Assembly (NCBI GenBank): GCA_044226365.1 | Contig: JBGAHE010000002.1 | Location: 62,001 to 126,000 of the forward strand | Direction: 5' to 3' | Source: JALHNI01 sp044226365 | Lineage (GTDB): Bacteria; Acidobacteriota; Terriglobia; Bryobacterales; Bryobacteraceae | DNA length: 64,000 nucleotides | Shown here: piece after piece, positions 55,364 to 64,000 of the stretch | Position numbering within the stretch: the first letter of the stretch is position 1 | How the letters are laid out: each line of letters opens with the position of its first letter | Position numbers and translations under genes: made by a program | Notes under the pieces: model-generated | The model's input: the letters and a program-made list of their open reading frames with translations, nothing else | Told to the model about the DNA's origin: nothing | Databases searched by the model: none

Positions 55364-57100
55364 GTGCGTTCGGTATTGGGTTTGTTTTGTATGGCAGCTA
55401 TCGCGTCGGCGATGGACCTTACGGTAGCGACTTCCTATCCGAGTCCGGGAGCGGTGGGGAATCCCGTCACCTGGATCGCGACCGTGAGCGAAACGGCTCC
55501 AGGCACCATTTGGTACCGTTTTCGCGTGCGCGCTCCCTACGGCGACTACAAGATGGTGCGCGACTTTTCTCCGAATCCCACCCTGGATTTCGCCGCGCTC
55601 GATCATGAAGGCATCTACGAAGCAGAAATTACGGCTCGCCATCTGGATACCGGAGAGATCGTCACTGGTGTTGGCGCCTTTGAGTTTTTGTCTCGCGTCA
55701 CGTACGAGCCGCTGGTCAACGCCACCGCGCACCCGCTGATTTTCTTGTTTAGTACGCCCCCTTGCCAGGAGGGTGCCTCGATGGTGGTGGAGTTTCGCAC
55801 CGGCAATGCGGCGGCCACCGTAACGTCGGCTAAACCCTGTGACGGCGCCCTTACGATGAACTTTCTTTTAGCTGGACTTCGCGAGTCTACGGAGTATAAA
55901 GCGCACTACATCGTGTTTAACAGCAGCGGCCAGTTGCGAGGCAACGATCTGATCTTCACCACGGACGCCGTCCCTGATGCTCAGCCGGCTCCACGGGTGG
56001 TCTCGAGCAGCGCGACGCCCAGCGTCAGCCCTTTTCTACTCACCAGCGACGGCGTCGCTACGGATCTCGAGGGCCATCAGGTCTGGTTCAGTTTCACTCC
56101 GCTCAGCAACATCACCCGCACGGAAGCGGGCGGCTATCTGTGGGGCTACGTGGAAGATCCTGCCGTCGACGTCTCCTATCAACTCCTCCGGAAAATGAAT
56201 CTGCTCGGCCTCACCGAACTTGAGACCAATGCTGCGCGCGTGAATGAGCAACTCGCCGCTCTCGGCAAACGTCCGATCACGTCGTTTCATCACGAGGTGC
56301 GCCCCATGTCGGGCGGCCGCTTTCTGGCGTTGGCTGCCGTTGAGGAAGAGCGCAGCGACGTCCAAGGCTCAGGTTCAGTGAACATTCTGGGGGACATGAT
56401 TCTGGTCTTTGATGAGAACCTCAATGTGCTTTGGGCCTGGGATGCTTTCGAGCACCTGGACGTCAGTCGCAAGGCCATCCTCGATGAGAAGTGCACCCCC
56501 ACCGCCGGCGGTTGTCCACCCTTCTATAAAACCTCCACCGCCAACGACTGGACCCATAGCAACGCCGTCCAGTTCACGCCCGATGGCAATCTTCTTCTCT
56601 CCATGCGTCACCAGGACTGGCTCATCAAAATCGACTTCTCCGATGGCCACGGTGACGGTCACATCATCTGGAAACTGGGCAAGGACGGTGATTTCCGTCT
56701 CAACGGTGCCGATGTCACCGCCTGGTTCTCCCATCAGCATGAGGGCAACATCGAACTGGCCGACCCCACGCGCCTCGCTGTCTTTGATAACGGCAACACT
56801 CGGGTGGCGCAGTTCGGGCCCGGCAACAGCCGCGGTCAAGTCTGGAAGCTGGATGAAAGCGCGATGACCGCTACCCCCGCTCTCAACGCCGATCTGGGCG
56901 TCTACGCGGTTGCCGTGGGTTCAGCCCAACCCCTGCCGAACGGAAACTACCATTTCCATGCCGGCTACGTCTTCGCCGGGCCAGTACCTTCGGCACATAC
57001 GTTCGAACTCAATCGCGCCGGCCGTCCGATATACTCGTTGCAGACGGACCGGCTGCTTTACCGCACCTTCCGCCTGCCCGACTTGTACAGCCCGGATTGA
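55364..57100 (+). CDS. Secreted arylsulfate sulfotransferase-like protein
   Basis: 578 residues from GTG 55364, chosen because GGGAGG ends 5 bases before it; a GTG at 55358 overlaps that site. Signal peptide MRSVLGLFCMAAIASA. Residues about 20-200 are fibronectin-like beta-sandwich sequence; from about 230 a beta-propeller of the ASST type appears: NDWTHSNAVQFTPDGNLLLSMRHQDWLIKID, IIWKLGKDGDF, and FSHQHEGNIEL. The histidines in DWTHSN, MRHQD and HQHEGN are placed like the catalytic set of bacterial ASST, which moves sulfate between aryl sulfates through a sulfo-histidine. It is coupled to a sulfatase gene by a 4-bp overlap. Confidence 0.85.
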   Translation: MRSVLGLFCMAAIASAMDLTVATSYPSPGAVGNPVTWIATVSETAPGTIWYRFRVRAPYGDYKMVRDFSPNPTLDFAALDHEGIYEAEITARHLDTGEIVTGVGAFEFLSRVTYEPLVNATAHPLIFLFSTPPCQEGASMVVEFRTGNAAATVTSAKPCDGALTMNFLLAGLRESTEYKAHYIVFNSSGQLRGNDLIFTTDAVPDAQPAPRVVSSSATPSVSPFLLTSDGVATDLEGHQVWFSFTPLSNITRTEAGGYLWGYVEDPAVDVSYQLLRKMNLLGLTELETNAARVNEQLAALGKRPITSFHHEVRPMSGGRFLALAAVEEERSDVQGSGSVNILGDMILVFDENLNVLWAWDAFEHLDVSRKAILDEKCTPTAGGCPPFYKTSTANDWTHSNAVQFTPDGNLLLSMRHQDWLIKIDFSDGHGDGHIIWKLGKDGDFRLNGADVTAWFSHQHEGNIELADPTRLAVFDNGNTRVAQFGPGNSRGQVWKLDESAMTATPALNADLGVYAVAVGSAQPLPNGNYHFHAGYVFAGPVPSAHTFELNRAGRPIYSLQTDRLLYRTFRLPDLYSPD

Positions 57101-58479
57101 GTATCAACGTGGATCGTCGCAGCTTTTTTCCAGTGATGTCTGCCGGGCTGGCCGGGACCGGCGTCCAAGGGGCGAATCCCGCGCTCCCGAACATTGTCTT
57201 TATCTACGCCGACGACCTGGGCTACGGCGATGTCGGCGCCTATGGCTCCAGGATCAAAACTCCGAACCTCGACCGCCTGGCTAAAGAGGGCGTTTTGTTT
57301 CGCCAGTTCTGCTCCACCAGCGCGGTCTGTTCGCCCGCCCGGGCCGCGTTGCTCACCGGCCGCTACTCGGTGCGGGTCGGCGTTCCGGACGTGCTTTATC
57401 CGACTTCCACTACTGGGCTGGCCGTCGGCGAAATGACGATCGCCGAAATGCTGAAGCAAGTCGGGTATGGCACCATGTGCCTAGGCAAGTGGCATCTCGG
57501 CGTCCTCGACCGCTACCTTCCCACTCGCCGCGGTTTCGATGAGCACTTTGGCTTGCTTGGTAGTAACGATCAGGGCCCGGTCCTGATGCGCAACGGCGAG
57601 ATCGTCGAGTCACCTGCGAACCTGGAAACTCTCACCGCTCGCTACACCACCCAAGCCATCGATTACCTGCGCCGCATGGGCGACCGCCCCTTCTTCCTCT
57701 ACCTCGCCCACGCAGCTCCACACGTCCCGGTGGTTGCCTCGCCAGAGTTCAAGGGCAAGTCCGGCCTGGGGCCTTATGGCGATGTGGTCATGGAGATGGA
57801 TTGGAGTATCGGGCAGGTTCTGGCTGCGCTCGAAGACAATGGGCAGGCGCGCAATACGCTGGTTATCTTCACGAGCGATAACGGTCCCTGGTTTGAGGGC
57901 AGTACCGGCGGTCTGCGCGGACGGAAGGGCGATACCTTCGAAGGCGGCATGCGCGAGCCCTTCGTGGCCCGCTTTCCAGGCCGGATTCCCGCCGGCCGCG
58001 TGGTCGAGGGATTTGCCTCGGCATTGGACCTGCTGCCGACGTTCGCGGGACTCACCGCAGCACCCTTACCGGGAAACCCCATCGACGGCGTCGATATCTG
58101 GCCCATGATGACGGGCGCGGCCGACACCGTAGAGCGCCCGGCGTTTCTCTACTTCGACGCTTGGAATCTCCAGGCCGCCCGCTTGGGCCACTGGAAACTT
58201 CATCTCTCTCGCTACAACACGCCGGCCTTTACCGCTACTCCCGCCGTGGGTCGCATGAATCTGCGTCTGCTGAATCCCGAGCTCTACAATTTGAACGAAG
58301 ACCCGAGCGAGGGTTATGACGTCTCCGAGGACCATCCCGAGATCGTCGCTCAGATTCAGGCGCAGGTACGGCAGTATCTGCTCACCATGCCCGCGCAAGT
58401 CCGCCAGGCTTGGGACGATACGCAACGGCGTCGCGTCCAGGCCAACAACCCCGGCGAGTATCCTCAGCCCGAGCCGTAA
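57097..58479 (+). CDS. Secreted type I sulfatase
   Basis: 460 residues from the TTG at 57097 overlapping the previous stop; the GTG at 57109 (MDRRSFFPVMSAG) is a good alternative. Tat-like signal with twin arginine, RRSFFPVMSAGLAG. The sulfatase signature is intact: C78-S-P-A-R82 (CSPARAALLTGR), where C78 becomes formylglycine after modification. D39 and D40 (ADDLGYGD) and the TSDNGPW segment complete the metal site, with GKWHLG and HAAPHVPV providing the usual lysine and histidine. It hydrolyses sulfate esters. Paired with the sulfotransferase it may cleave what that enzyme forms or the reverse; a dedicated maturase gene is not in the window. Confidence 0.92.
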   Translation: MSINVDRRSFFPVMSAGLAGTGVQGANPALPNIVFIYADDLGYGDVGAYGSRIKTPNLDRLAKEGVLFRQFCSTSAVCSPARAALLTGRYSVRVGVPDVLYPTSTTGLAVGEMTIAEMLKQVGYGTMCLGKWHLGVLDRYLPTRRGFDEHFGLLGSNDQGPVLMRNGEIVESPANLETLTARYTTQAIDYLRRMGDRPFFLYLAHAAPHVPVVASPEFKGKSGLGPYGDVVMEMDWSIGQVLAALEDNGQARNTLVIFTSDNGPWFEGSTGGLRGRKGDTFEGGMREPFVARFPGRIPAGRVVEGFASALDLLPTFAGLTAAPLPGNPIDGVDIWPMMTGAADTVERPAFLYFDAWNLQAARLGHWKLHLSRYNTPAFTATPAVGRMNLRLLNPELYNLNEDPSEGYDVSEDHPEIVAQIQAQVRQYLLTMPAQVRQAWDDTQRRRVQANNPGEYPQPEP

Positions 58480-58482
58480 GCT

Positions 58483-59637
58483 CTAATCCAAGCGCTTGTG
58501 GAAGCGCAACGCACTCGCGGTGAGAATGGTCATGCCGAGCAGACCCAGCGCCAGGATCTGGGGCCAGAGCACATCCAACCCCACGCCCTTTAAGAAGATT
58601 CCCCGCACAATGTCCATGAAGTAGCGCATGGGATTCAAGTAGGTAATCCACTGCACAATCTCCGGCATGTTCCGAATGGGAAAGCTGAAGCCGCTCAGCA
58701 TGAACGTCGGCTGAAAAAAGAAGAAAGTCGTCATCATCGCTTGCTGCTGCGTGTTCGAAATCGTCGAGATGAACAGACCCGCTCCGAGCGAACAAGTGAG
58801 AAAACACAGGCTCGCCAGCAGCAACAGCAAGGGACTCCCTCTCAGCGGAACGTCGAAGAGCAGCATGGCCACCGTGGTAATCACTGCCAGTTGCACCAAC
58901 CCGATCACTGCGAACGGCAGCGTCTTGCCCAGGATCAGTTCCATCGGCCGGATGGGGGTCACCATGAGTTGCTCCATGGTGCCGATCTCCTTCTCGCGGA
59001 CGATGGCCATCGAGGTCAGCGTCAGCGTTACCAGCATGATGATGTTAACGATCACGCCTGGCACGAAGTAATTGCGGCTCTTCAACTCGGGGTTGAACCA
59101 CACCCGGGGCTCGGCCTTCAGCGCAGGCAAGGGTGCACGCAGGGGCCGGTCCACCGCGCGGCCCACCATCTTCTGACGCCCCAGCAACTCCTGCCGCGAT
59201 TGCGCAAATTGCCGGATCACCGTGGAGGCTTGGTTCGAAACAATGTTCGCCGTATTTGAGTTCGACCCGTCCACCAGAACCTGCACCGGCACCTCCCGCC
59301 CGCGGGCCAGGTCCGCCGCGAAGCCCGGTAGAATGCGGACCACTGCCACCACTTCGCTGTGATCCAGCGTATCTTGCGTGTCCTCTTCGTTCTCCAACTC
59401 GCGAACCACCGTGAATCTTCCGGAACCGGCAAACGCCGCACGTAGCTCGCGGCTCTGCTGGCTGCGATCCTGATCCATCCACGCGATACGGGAGTGCTCC
59501 ACGTCAAGGCTGACGGCGTAACCGAACACCAGCAACTGGATCAGCGGCGGGACAAAGAGAGTCGCCCGCATGCGGGGCTCACGCAAGGATTGGCGCAATT
59601 CCTTGCGAATGATCTCGCGAATCCGTTCCCACACCAT
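58483..59637 (-). CDS. ABC-2-type exporter permease
   Basis: 384 residues. One N-terminal membrane segment (FVPPLIQLLVFGYAVSLDVEH), a large external domain, then five membrane segments, including the ABC-2 pattern FVPGVIVNIIMLVTLTLTSMAIVREKEIGTMEQLMVTPIRPMELILGK and a late LNPMRYFMDIVRGIFLKG. This matches the YhhJ/YbhR-like permeases of MdtABC-independent, TolC-linked exporters. It pairs with the second permease one base upstream of its start; the two likely form the membrane half of one transporter. Confidence 0.93.
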   Translation of the reverse strand: MVWERIREIIRKELRQSLREPRMRATLFVPPLIQLLVFGYAVSLDVEHSRIAWMDQDRSQQSRELRAAFAGSGRFTVVRELENEEDTQDTLDHSEVVAVVRILPGFAADLARGREVPVQVLVDGSNSNTANIVSNQASTVIRQFAQSRQELLGRQKMVGRAVDRPLRAPLPALKAEPRVWFNPELKSRNYFVPGVIVNIIMLVTLTLTSMAIVREKEIGTMEQLMVTPIRPMELILGKTLPFAVIGLVQLAVITTVAMLLFDVPLRGSPLLLLLASLCFLTCSLGAGLFISTISNTQQQAMMTTFFFFQPTFMLSGFSFPIRNMPEIVQWITYLNPMRYFMDIVRGIFLKGVGLDVLWPQILALGLLGMTILTASALRFHKRLD

Positions 59638-59638
59638 C

Positions 59639-60769
59639 TCAGGCCACCTTCTGCCGCATCCGGCGCATCGCTAAGAGAAAGACCACCAGCCCATACAACG
59701 TCATCGCGAGAATCTCGAGCCACAGAATCTCCCAACCTACGCCCTTCAGGAAGATTCCTTTCAGAATCGTCACGAAATAGCGAGCCGGCACAATGTAAGT
59801 CACCGCTTGAATCACGTGCGGCATGTTATCGATGGAGTAAATAAAACCGCTGAGCAGGAACGCTGGCAGAAAGCTGCTCAACATGCTGAGCTGATAAGCG
59901 ATCAACTGATTCCGGGCGGCCGCCGAGAGCATGATGCCCCAGCACAGCGCTCCGAAACAGAAGATGGCGGCGGTGAACATCAACAACAGCACGCTGCCGC
60001 GTAACGGTACTTGAAAGAGAAATACACCGGTGATCAAGGCAATCACCATATCCACCATGCCGACAGTAAAGTAAGCGGCCAGCTTGCCCAGCAATAACTC
60101 CACCGGTCGCAGCGGCGTCGAGAGTAACTGCTCCATGGTGCCGTTCTCCCATTCGCGCGCGATACACAGACTGGTGAGAATCGCCGCGACGATCATCAGA
60201 ATCACCGCAATCAAGCCTGGAACAATGTAGTTGCGGCTCTTCAAATCGCTGTTGAAGATCACGCGAATGCGCGGGTCCAGCGACTTCATCTCTGGCGCCC
60301 CCAGCCGCTCCCGAGCCGCTGACCGAAGCTCAGCCCCGTACAGGGTCACCAATCCTTGCGCATAACCTAAGGCGATATTGGCCGTGTTGGAGTCGCTACC
60401 GTCGAGCAGTAATTGCACGGACGCTTCACGGCCGGCTTTGATGTCGCCGCCGAAACCCGGCGACACCAGTACGCCCACCAACGCCCGGCTGCGATCGATC
60501 GCTCGGTTCACGTCTTCCGGCGACGCCGCCTCCTGGAGGATATGGAAGTAAGTGCTGCCACGAAACCGCTCAATGAGTTCGCGGCTTTCTGCGCTCTGGT
60601 CGAGGTCGTAGACCACCGTGGGCACCTGGTCCACGTCCAGGCTCAGCGCGTAGCCGAACAGCAGTAACAGCAGCAACGGCGTGGCCAAGGCCATGTAGAG
60701 GCTGCGCGGATCGCGCCCAATGTGCAGGAACTCCTTGCGCGCCACAGCTTTCATGCGGCGGAAGTTCAT
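59639..60769 (-). CDS. ABC-2-type exporter permease (second)
   Basis: 376 residues with the same plan: an N-terminal membrane segment (LYMALATPLLLLLLFGYALSLDVDQ), a large external domain, and the cluster IVPGLIAVILMIVAAILTSLCIAREWENGTMEQLLSTPLRPVELLLGK. It is a paralogue of the permease downstream, the YbhS-like partner. Its start overlaps the stop of the ABC ATPase gene by 4 bp, and its stop is 1 bp from the next start, so the set is one operon. The transported compound is unknown; drugs, lipids and dyes are typical for related systems. Confidence 0.93.
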   Translation of the reverse strand: MNFRRMKAVARKEFLHIGRDPRSLYMALATPLLLLLLFGYALSLDVDQVPTVVYDLDQSAESRELIERFRGSTYFHILQEAASPEDVNRAIDRSRALVGVLVSPGFGGDIKAGREASVQLLLDGSDSNTANIALGYAQGLVTLYGAELRSAARERLGAPEMKSLDPRIRVIFNSDLKSRNYIVPGLIAVILMIVAAILTSLCIAREWENGTMEQLLSTPLRPVELLLGKLAAYFTVGMVDMVIALITGVFLFQVPLRGSVLLLMFTAAIFCFGALCWGIMLSAAARNQLIAYQLSMLSSFLPAFLLSGFIYSIDNMPHVIQAVTYIVPARYFVTILKGIFLKGVGWEILWLEILAMTLYGLVVFLLAMRRMRQKVA

Positions 60770-61503
60770 GCGGCGTCCTCTCTCTCAATACTCGCTACGA
60801 ACACCTGTTCCATGCTCGGTTTGTTCATTTGTGCTTTGAGTTCAGCCGGTGTCCCCAGCGCGATCATCTTGCCGTGATACAGCAGCGCCACTCGATGGCA
60901 GTACTCTGCTTCGTCCATATAGTGTGTTGTCACGAACACGGTCTGTCCGGCTTCGGAGAGCTGATAAATCAGGTCCCAGAACGCGCGACGGGCAATCGGA
61001 TCGACGCCACTGGTTGGCTCGTCGAGAAACACGATCGGCGGCTCGTGCAGGATGGCGCAACCGAGCGCTAGTCGCTGCTTCCAGCCTCCGCTCAGCGTGC
61101 GCGTCATCACTTTCTCCTGCCCCACCAGGCCAGCCATCTCGAGCGCATAGCGCTCGCGCGCGGTCCGCTTGGACTTTTCCACGCCATAGATTCCGCTGAA
61201 GAAGTCGATGTTCTCTTCCACAGTGAGGTCATCGTAGAGCGAGAACCTCTGCGACATATAGCCGATGTTCGCCCGCACAGATTCCGGCTCCTGCGCCACA
61301 TTGAAGCCCGCCACGATCGCCTTACCGTCGCTCGGCGCCAGCAAGCCGCAGAGAATGCGAATCGTCGTGGACTTGCCGGCCCCATTCGGTCCCAGAAAGC
61401 CGAAGATCTCGCCCTTGCGTACGCGCAGATTCACGTCGTTCACCGCGATGAAGTCGCCGAACTGCTTATAAAGATGCTCCACTACGACTGAGTCTTCGCT
61501 CAT
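60766..61503 (-). CDS. ABC transporter ATP-binding protein
   Basis: 245 residues, one nucleotide-binding domain. Walker A GPNGAGKST, Q-loop in MSQRFSLYDDLTV, signature LSGGWKQRLALG, Walker B PIVFLDEPTSG and switch histidine TTHYMDEAEY. It powers the two ABC-2 permeases. The sequence is a compact single-domain form. It overlaps the permease gene downstream and the larger ATPase gene upstream by 4 bp each. Confidence 0.95.
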   Translation of the reverse strand: MSEDSVVVEHLYKQFGDFIAVNDVNLRVRKGEIFGFLGPNGAGKSTTIRILCGLLAPSDGKAIVAGFNVAQEPESVRANIGYMSQRFSLYDDLTVEENIDFFSGIYGVEKSKRTARERYALEMAGLVGQEKVMTRTLSGGWKQRLALGCAILHEPPIVFLDEPTSGVDPIARRAFWDLIYQLSEAGQTVFVTTHYMDEAEYCHRVALLYHGKMIALGTPAELKAQMNKPSMEQVFVASIEREDAA

Positions 61504-62426
61504 GCCGCCACCTTTCGAATCTCCGCGATCAACACGTCTTCGAGCGAGGGAACAATTCGTTCGATCTTCAACTCCTGATGGCCCGCCTCAACTAAAGCCT
61601 GGCGAGTGGCCTCGATGTCGGCCTCCGGCTTCAGGAAGAGATGCAGCACCGCCCCGCTCAACTGCACGTGGCTCACGCCTTCGAGACCTTCCAGCGTAAT
61701 CTTCGCCGCGCGCAAATTCGGCGCGCTCACCGCGAAACATTGCTCGGGCAGGGAAGCTTTGAGGGCGGCTGGCGTATCGCAGCGAATGATGCGCCCCCGG
61801 TCCATCAGCCCTACGCGATCGCAACGTTCGGCTTCGTCGAGGTAAGCCGTCGTCACCACCACGGTTAACCCATCGCGCACCAACTCCTGCAGAATCTCCC
61901 AGAAGTCGCGCCGCGACACGGGGTCCACGCCATTGGTCGGCTCATCCAGAAACAGGATCTCTGGTTTATGGAGCAGCGTGCACATCAACGAGAGCTTCTG
62001 CTTCATGCCGCCCGATAGCTTCGCTGACGGTCGGGCGCGAAACGGCGTCATGCGGGTCATCTTCAGCAGCCGCTCTTTCAGGGCTTCGCGCTCGTCGCCG
62101 TAGATGCCGAACAGATCCGCGTAGAAGTCCATGTTCTCTTCCACGCTCAAGTCACCATAGAGCCCGAAACGCTGCGCCATATAGCCGATTGCGTCTTTCA
62201 CGGCGTCTAGATTCTCGTTGACCTTGTACCCGGCCACGATCGCCTCGCCCGCATCGGGATCGATCAAGCCGCACAGCATCCGCAGCGTAGTCGTCTTGCC
62301 TGCGCCGTCGGGACCCACCAAACCAAACACCTCGCCCCGCGCCACGTTGATACTTACCTGATCGACGGCCAGCAATTCGCCGAAGCGCCGCGTCAGGCCG
62401 GTCGCGATCACTGCCTGGTCCTTCAT
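61500..62426 (-). CDS. ABC transporter ATP-binding protein (larger, C-terminally extended)
   Basis: 308 residues. Walker A GPDGAGKTT, signature LSGGMKQKLSL, Walker B EILFLDEPTNG, and an H-loop changed to TTAYLDEAERC (no histidine at the usual switch position). About 80 residues after the ATPase core (AALKASLPEQCFAVSAPNLRAAKI onward) form the extension found in DrrA-like exporters. With the 245-residue ATPase it gives the unequal pair seen in YbhF, where both halves are fused. Coupled at both ends by 4-bp overlaps. Confidence 0.93.
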   Translation of the reverse strand: MKDQAVIATGLTRRFGELLAVDQVSINVARGEVFGLVGPDGAGKTTTLRMLCGLIDPDAGEAIVAGYKVNENLDAVKDAIGYMAQRFGLYGDLSVEENMDFYADLFGIYGDEREALKERLLKMTRMTPFRARPSAKLSGGMKQKLSLMCTLLHKPEILFLDEPTNGVDPVSRRDFWEILQELVRDGLTVVVTTAYLDEAERCDRVGLMDRGRIIRCDTPAALKASLPEQCFAVSAPNLRAAKITLEGLEGVSHVQLSGAVLHLFLKPEADIEATRQALVEAGHQELKIERIVPSLEDVLIAEIRKVAA

Positions 62427-63592
62427 GGCTTCAAGTCGATCGTGCCGTCCACCGGCATGTTGAGCTTCAGTTCCCGTCCCGGATTCTCCACTTCCACCTT
62501 GATCCGGTACACCAGCTTCACACGCTCTTCAGCGGTCTGAATCTGTTTGGGAGTAAACTCGGCTTCGCTCGCGATGAACGTGATCTTGCCCCGGTACGTC
62601 TTTCCCGGGAAAGAGTCCGAATGAATCGCCACCGGCATCCCCAACTTCACCCGGCCCAGCTTGCTCTGGGGCACATAACCACGTAGCCACGGATGGTCGA
62701 TATCGCCCAAGGTCACCACGGGGGTACCGGCGGCCAGCACCTCGCCTGGGTCGGCAGACTTGGTCAGCACCACCCCGTCGATCGGCGAGCGCGCCAGTGT
62801 GTCGTCTAACTGCGAGTCGATCACGCCCACTCCGCTCTTTGCGCGGGACACATCCGCCCGCCGCGCGGCCAGATCCTCCTCGCGCCGCAGAATCTCGAGG
62901 CGCTGGGCCTGGGTCATCTTGAGCGCCGCCTCGGCGCGGGCCACCGCCGCGCGCGCCGCCTCAATGTCCGTCTGTCGCGGACCTTCGGTGAGCAGCGCCA
63001 GGCGTTGCTCGGCGCTAGTCACCTGCGCATTCAGCGAGTCGAACCGCGTCTGATACTGATCGAACTGATTCTGGCTGATATCCTCTTTCGCGATTAACTT
63101 ACGTCCGCGCTCGAGTTCCTTGCCGGCCTGCTCTCGCAGCGCCCGGAGATCGCTAACTGCCGAACGCGCTTGGGCCAATTCCTGCGGACGCGCCCCGTCG
63201 AGTAACTCCTGTAACTTCGCCTTGGCTTGCCGCAGTTCACTCTCCCGCACGGAGGTTTCGCCCGCAGTCATCTCTTTCTGATAGCGGATGGCCGTTTGCA
63301 TCTGGACTAACTGGCTCTCGGCGGAGTCCACCGTAGCCGCGTCGCGTTCTCTCATGCGCGTCATCTGCTCGCGATCCAGTCGCGCGATCATCATATCTTT
63401 GGTGACGTTGGCGCCCTCGTCCACCGTCAGCTCAACTAACTTTCCCGCCGTCTTGAACGCAATGTCCACCTTCTTGAATTCGATATTGCCGCTCAACCGG
63501 ATGCTGTCCGGATCCTCGGCATGCGTTCGGTTCCACCAGAAATAGCCGGCGACCGCCGCCAGCAGTACCAGGATCGGTATGACCCGTTTCAT
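62423..63592 (-). CDS. HlyD-family periplasmic adaptor
   Basis: 389 residues. N-terminal membrane anchor (VIPILVLLAAVAGYFWW), lipoyl-like domain halves flanking a long coiled-coil hairpin (about 75-245, with repeated Ala/Arg/Glu heptads such as LREQAGKELERGRKLIAKEDISQ), then a beta-barrel and SPIDGVVLTKSADPGEVLAAG. It links the inner membrane ABC transporter to a TolC channel, resembling YbhG. Overlaps the TolC-like gene and the ATPase gene by 4 bp each. Confidence 0.93.
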   Translation of the reverse strand: MKRVIPILVLLAAVAGYFWWNRTHAEDPDSIRLSGNIEFKKVDIAFKTAGKLVELTVDEGANVTKDMMIARLDREQMTRMRERDAATVDSAESQLVQMQTAIRYQKEMTAGETSVRESELRQAKAKLQELLDGARPQELAQARSAVSDLRALREQAGKELERGRKLIAKEDISQNQFDQYQTRFDSLNAQVTSAEQRLALLTEGPRQTDIEAARAAVARAEAALKMTQAQRLEILRREEDLAARRADVSRAKSGVGVIDSQLDDTLARSPIDGVVLTKSADPGEVLAAGTPVVTLGDIDHPWLRGYVPQSKLGRVKLGMPVAIHSDSFPGKTYRGKITFIASEAEFTPKQIQTAEERVKLVYRIKVEVENPGRELKLNMPVDGTIDLKP

Positions 63593-64000
63593 CGTTTCTC
63601 TCCCATGTTTTGTACGACGGCTTCCATGCCGCCGGTTGCCGCGGCTAAATCAATGCGCGCCACATTGAACTGATAAAGCGCCGTCAGGTGGTTGTCCCGC
63701 GCCCGACTCAGTCGCGTTTGGGCGTCAGTCAACTCCAGGCTATTGGCCACCCCGGCTTCAAAACGCCGCTGAGCCTGCGCCAGTTCGTTCTCCGCCAGTT
63801 CCAAGCCTTGCTTCGCCGTCGCGATCTGCTCTCGCGCCGATTTCAAATTGTTGTAGGCCACGCGGACTTCCAACTGCACCTGCTTTGCCAGGTCCTCCGC
63901 GCGCAGCCGCTCCTGCCGCTGCAGGACGGCTCCTTCCGCCTTGCGAGCCTCGCGGCGGCCGCCGTCGAAGATCGGCACCCGCAAACTGATGCCGACGCTA
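63589..64000 (-). CDS. TolC-family outer membrane efflux protein, 5' part beyond window
   Basis: Only the last 136 or so residues are visible; the frame is open through position 64000 and the true start lies outside. The sequence SVGISLRVPIFDGGRREARKA is the typical TolC motif at the start of the second repeat. A long helix with alanine and glutamine heptads follows (AEDLAKQVQLEVRVAYNNLKSAREQI, then FEAGVANSLELTDAQTRLSRARDNHL). It forms the outer-membrane exit of the exporter coded downstream. Its stop overlaps the adaptor's start by 4 bp. Confidence 0.93.
   Translation of the reverse strand, partial: SVGISLRVPIFDGGRREARKAEGAVLQRQERLRAEDLAKQVQLEVRVAYNNLKSAREQIATAKQGLELAENELAQAQRRFEAGVANSLELTDAQTRLSRARDNHLTALYQFNVARIDLAAATGGMEAVVQNMGEKR

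Noticed and set aside
58483..60769. The two ABC-2 permease genes as a duplication artefact
   Set aside because: They share a plan but differ widely in residue sequence, as YbhS and YbhR do; both are intact and coupled.

Overview
The window is high-GC, densely packed bacterial chromosome, most likely from an Acidobacteriota member of the Solibacter/Bryobacter type. The grounds are the mix of families: a vWFA-domain protein of the kind expanded in Acidobacteriota, a very large Oar-like TonB receptor with an N-terminal carboxypeptidase-regulatory domain, a cytochrome-c PSD1 (DUF1549/DUF1553) plus DUF1501 pair, many Tat- or Sec-exported hydrolases, and a B-type succinate dehydrogenase. This is inferred from gene content; no 16S rRNA gene is present. 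I see no tRNA, rRNA, CRISPR array, transposase, integrase or attachment site.

Layout. 1-6920: partial ileS, a vWFA protein, a small methyltransferase, then dnaG-rpoD. 6907-10731: two divergent secreted proteins, a beta-propeller glycosidase-like protein and a CehA/McbA metallohydrolase. 10732-18371: a minus-strand cluster of circularly permuted ATP-grasp/alpha-E protein, transglutaminase and transglutaminase-DUF2126 amidoligase, possibly led by a small exported protein. 18443-24199: PSD1, DUF1501 and a phosphodiesterase-like gene. 24196-29620: M28 peptidase with a LytTR regulator, a SIS-domain sugar-phosphate enzyme, an AAA+ ATPase and a YfiT/DinB protein. 29659-33033: a tightly coupled run of enolase-superfamily enzyme, polysaccharide deacetylase, acyl carrier protein and ketoacyl synthase. 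33034-35793: gamma-glutamyltransferase, SpoU methyltransferase and DinB. 35821-45755: TonB receptor, Tat-exported aminotransferase, SulP transporter and sdhCAB. 45757-52367: pirin, a second phosphodiesterase-like gene, a divergent bifunctional penicillin-binding protein and a Tat-type Gfo/Idh/MocA oxidoreductase. 52364-58479: TPR protein, MocR regulator, and a divergent arylsulfotransferase-sulfatase pair. 58483-64000: a TolC/HlyD/ABC-2 drug-type exporter.

The points most worth following are these. First, every one of the eight convergent gene junctions has its two stop codons abutting, overlapping or within 3 bp, leaving no room for intergenic terminators. Second, a coupled deacetylase-ACP-ketoacyl synthase cassette recalls the protein families NodB, NodF and NodE. 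Third, a perfect 10-bp direct repeat sits in front of the MocR gene and faces the sulfotransferase-sulfatase pair. Fourth, a Tat-exported PLP aminotransferase lies between an outer-membrane receptor and an anion transporter. Fifth, a bifunctional PBP has degenerate transglycosylase motifs and a large insertion in its transpeptidase.
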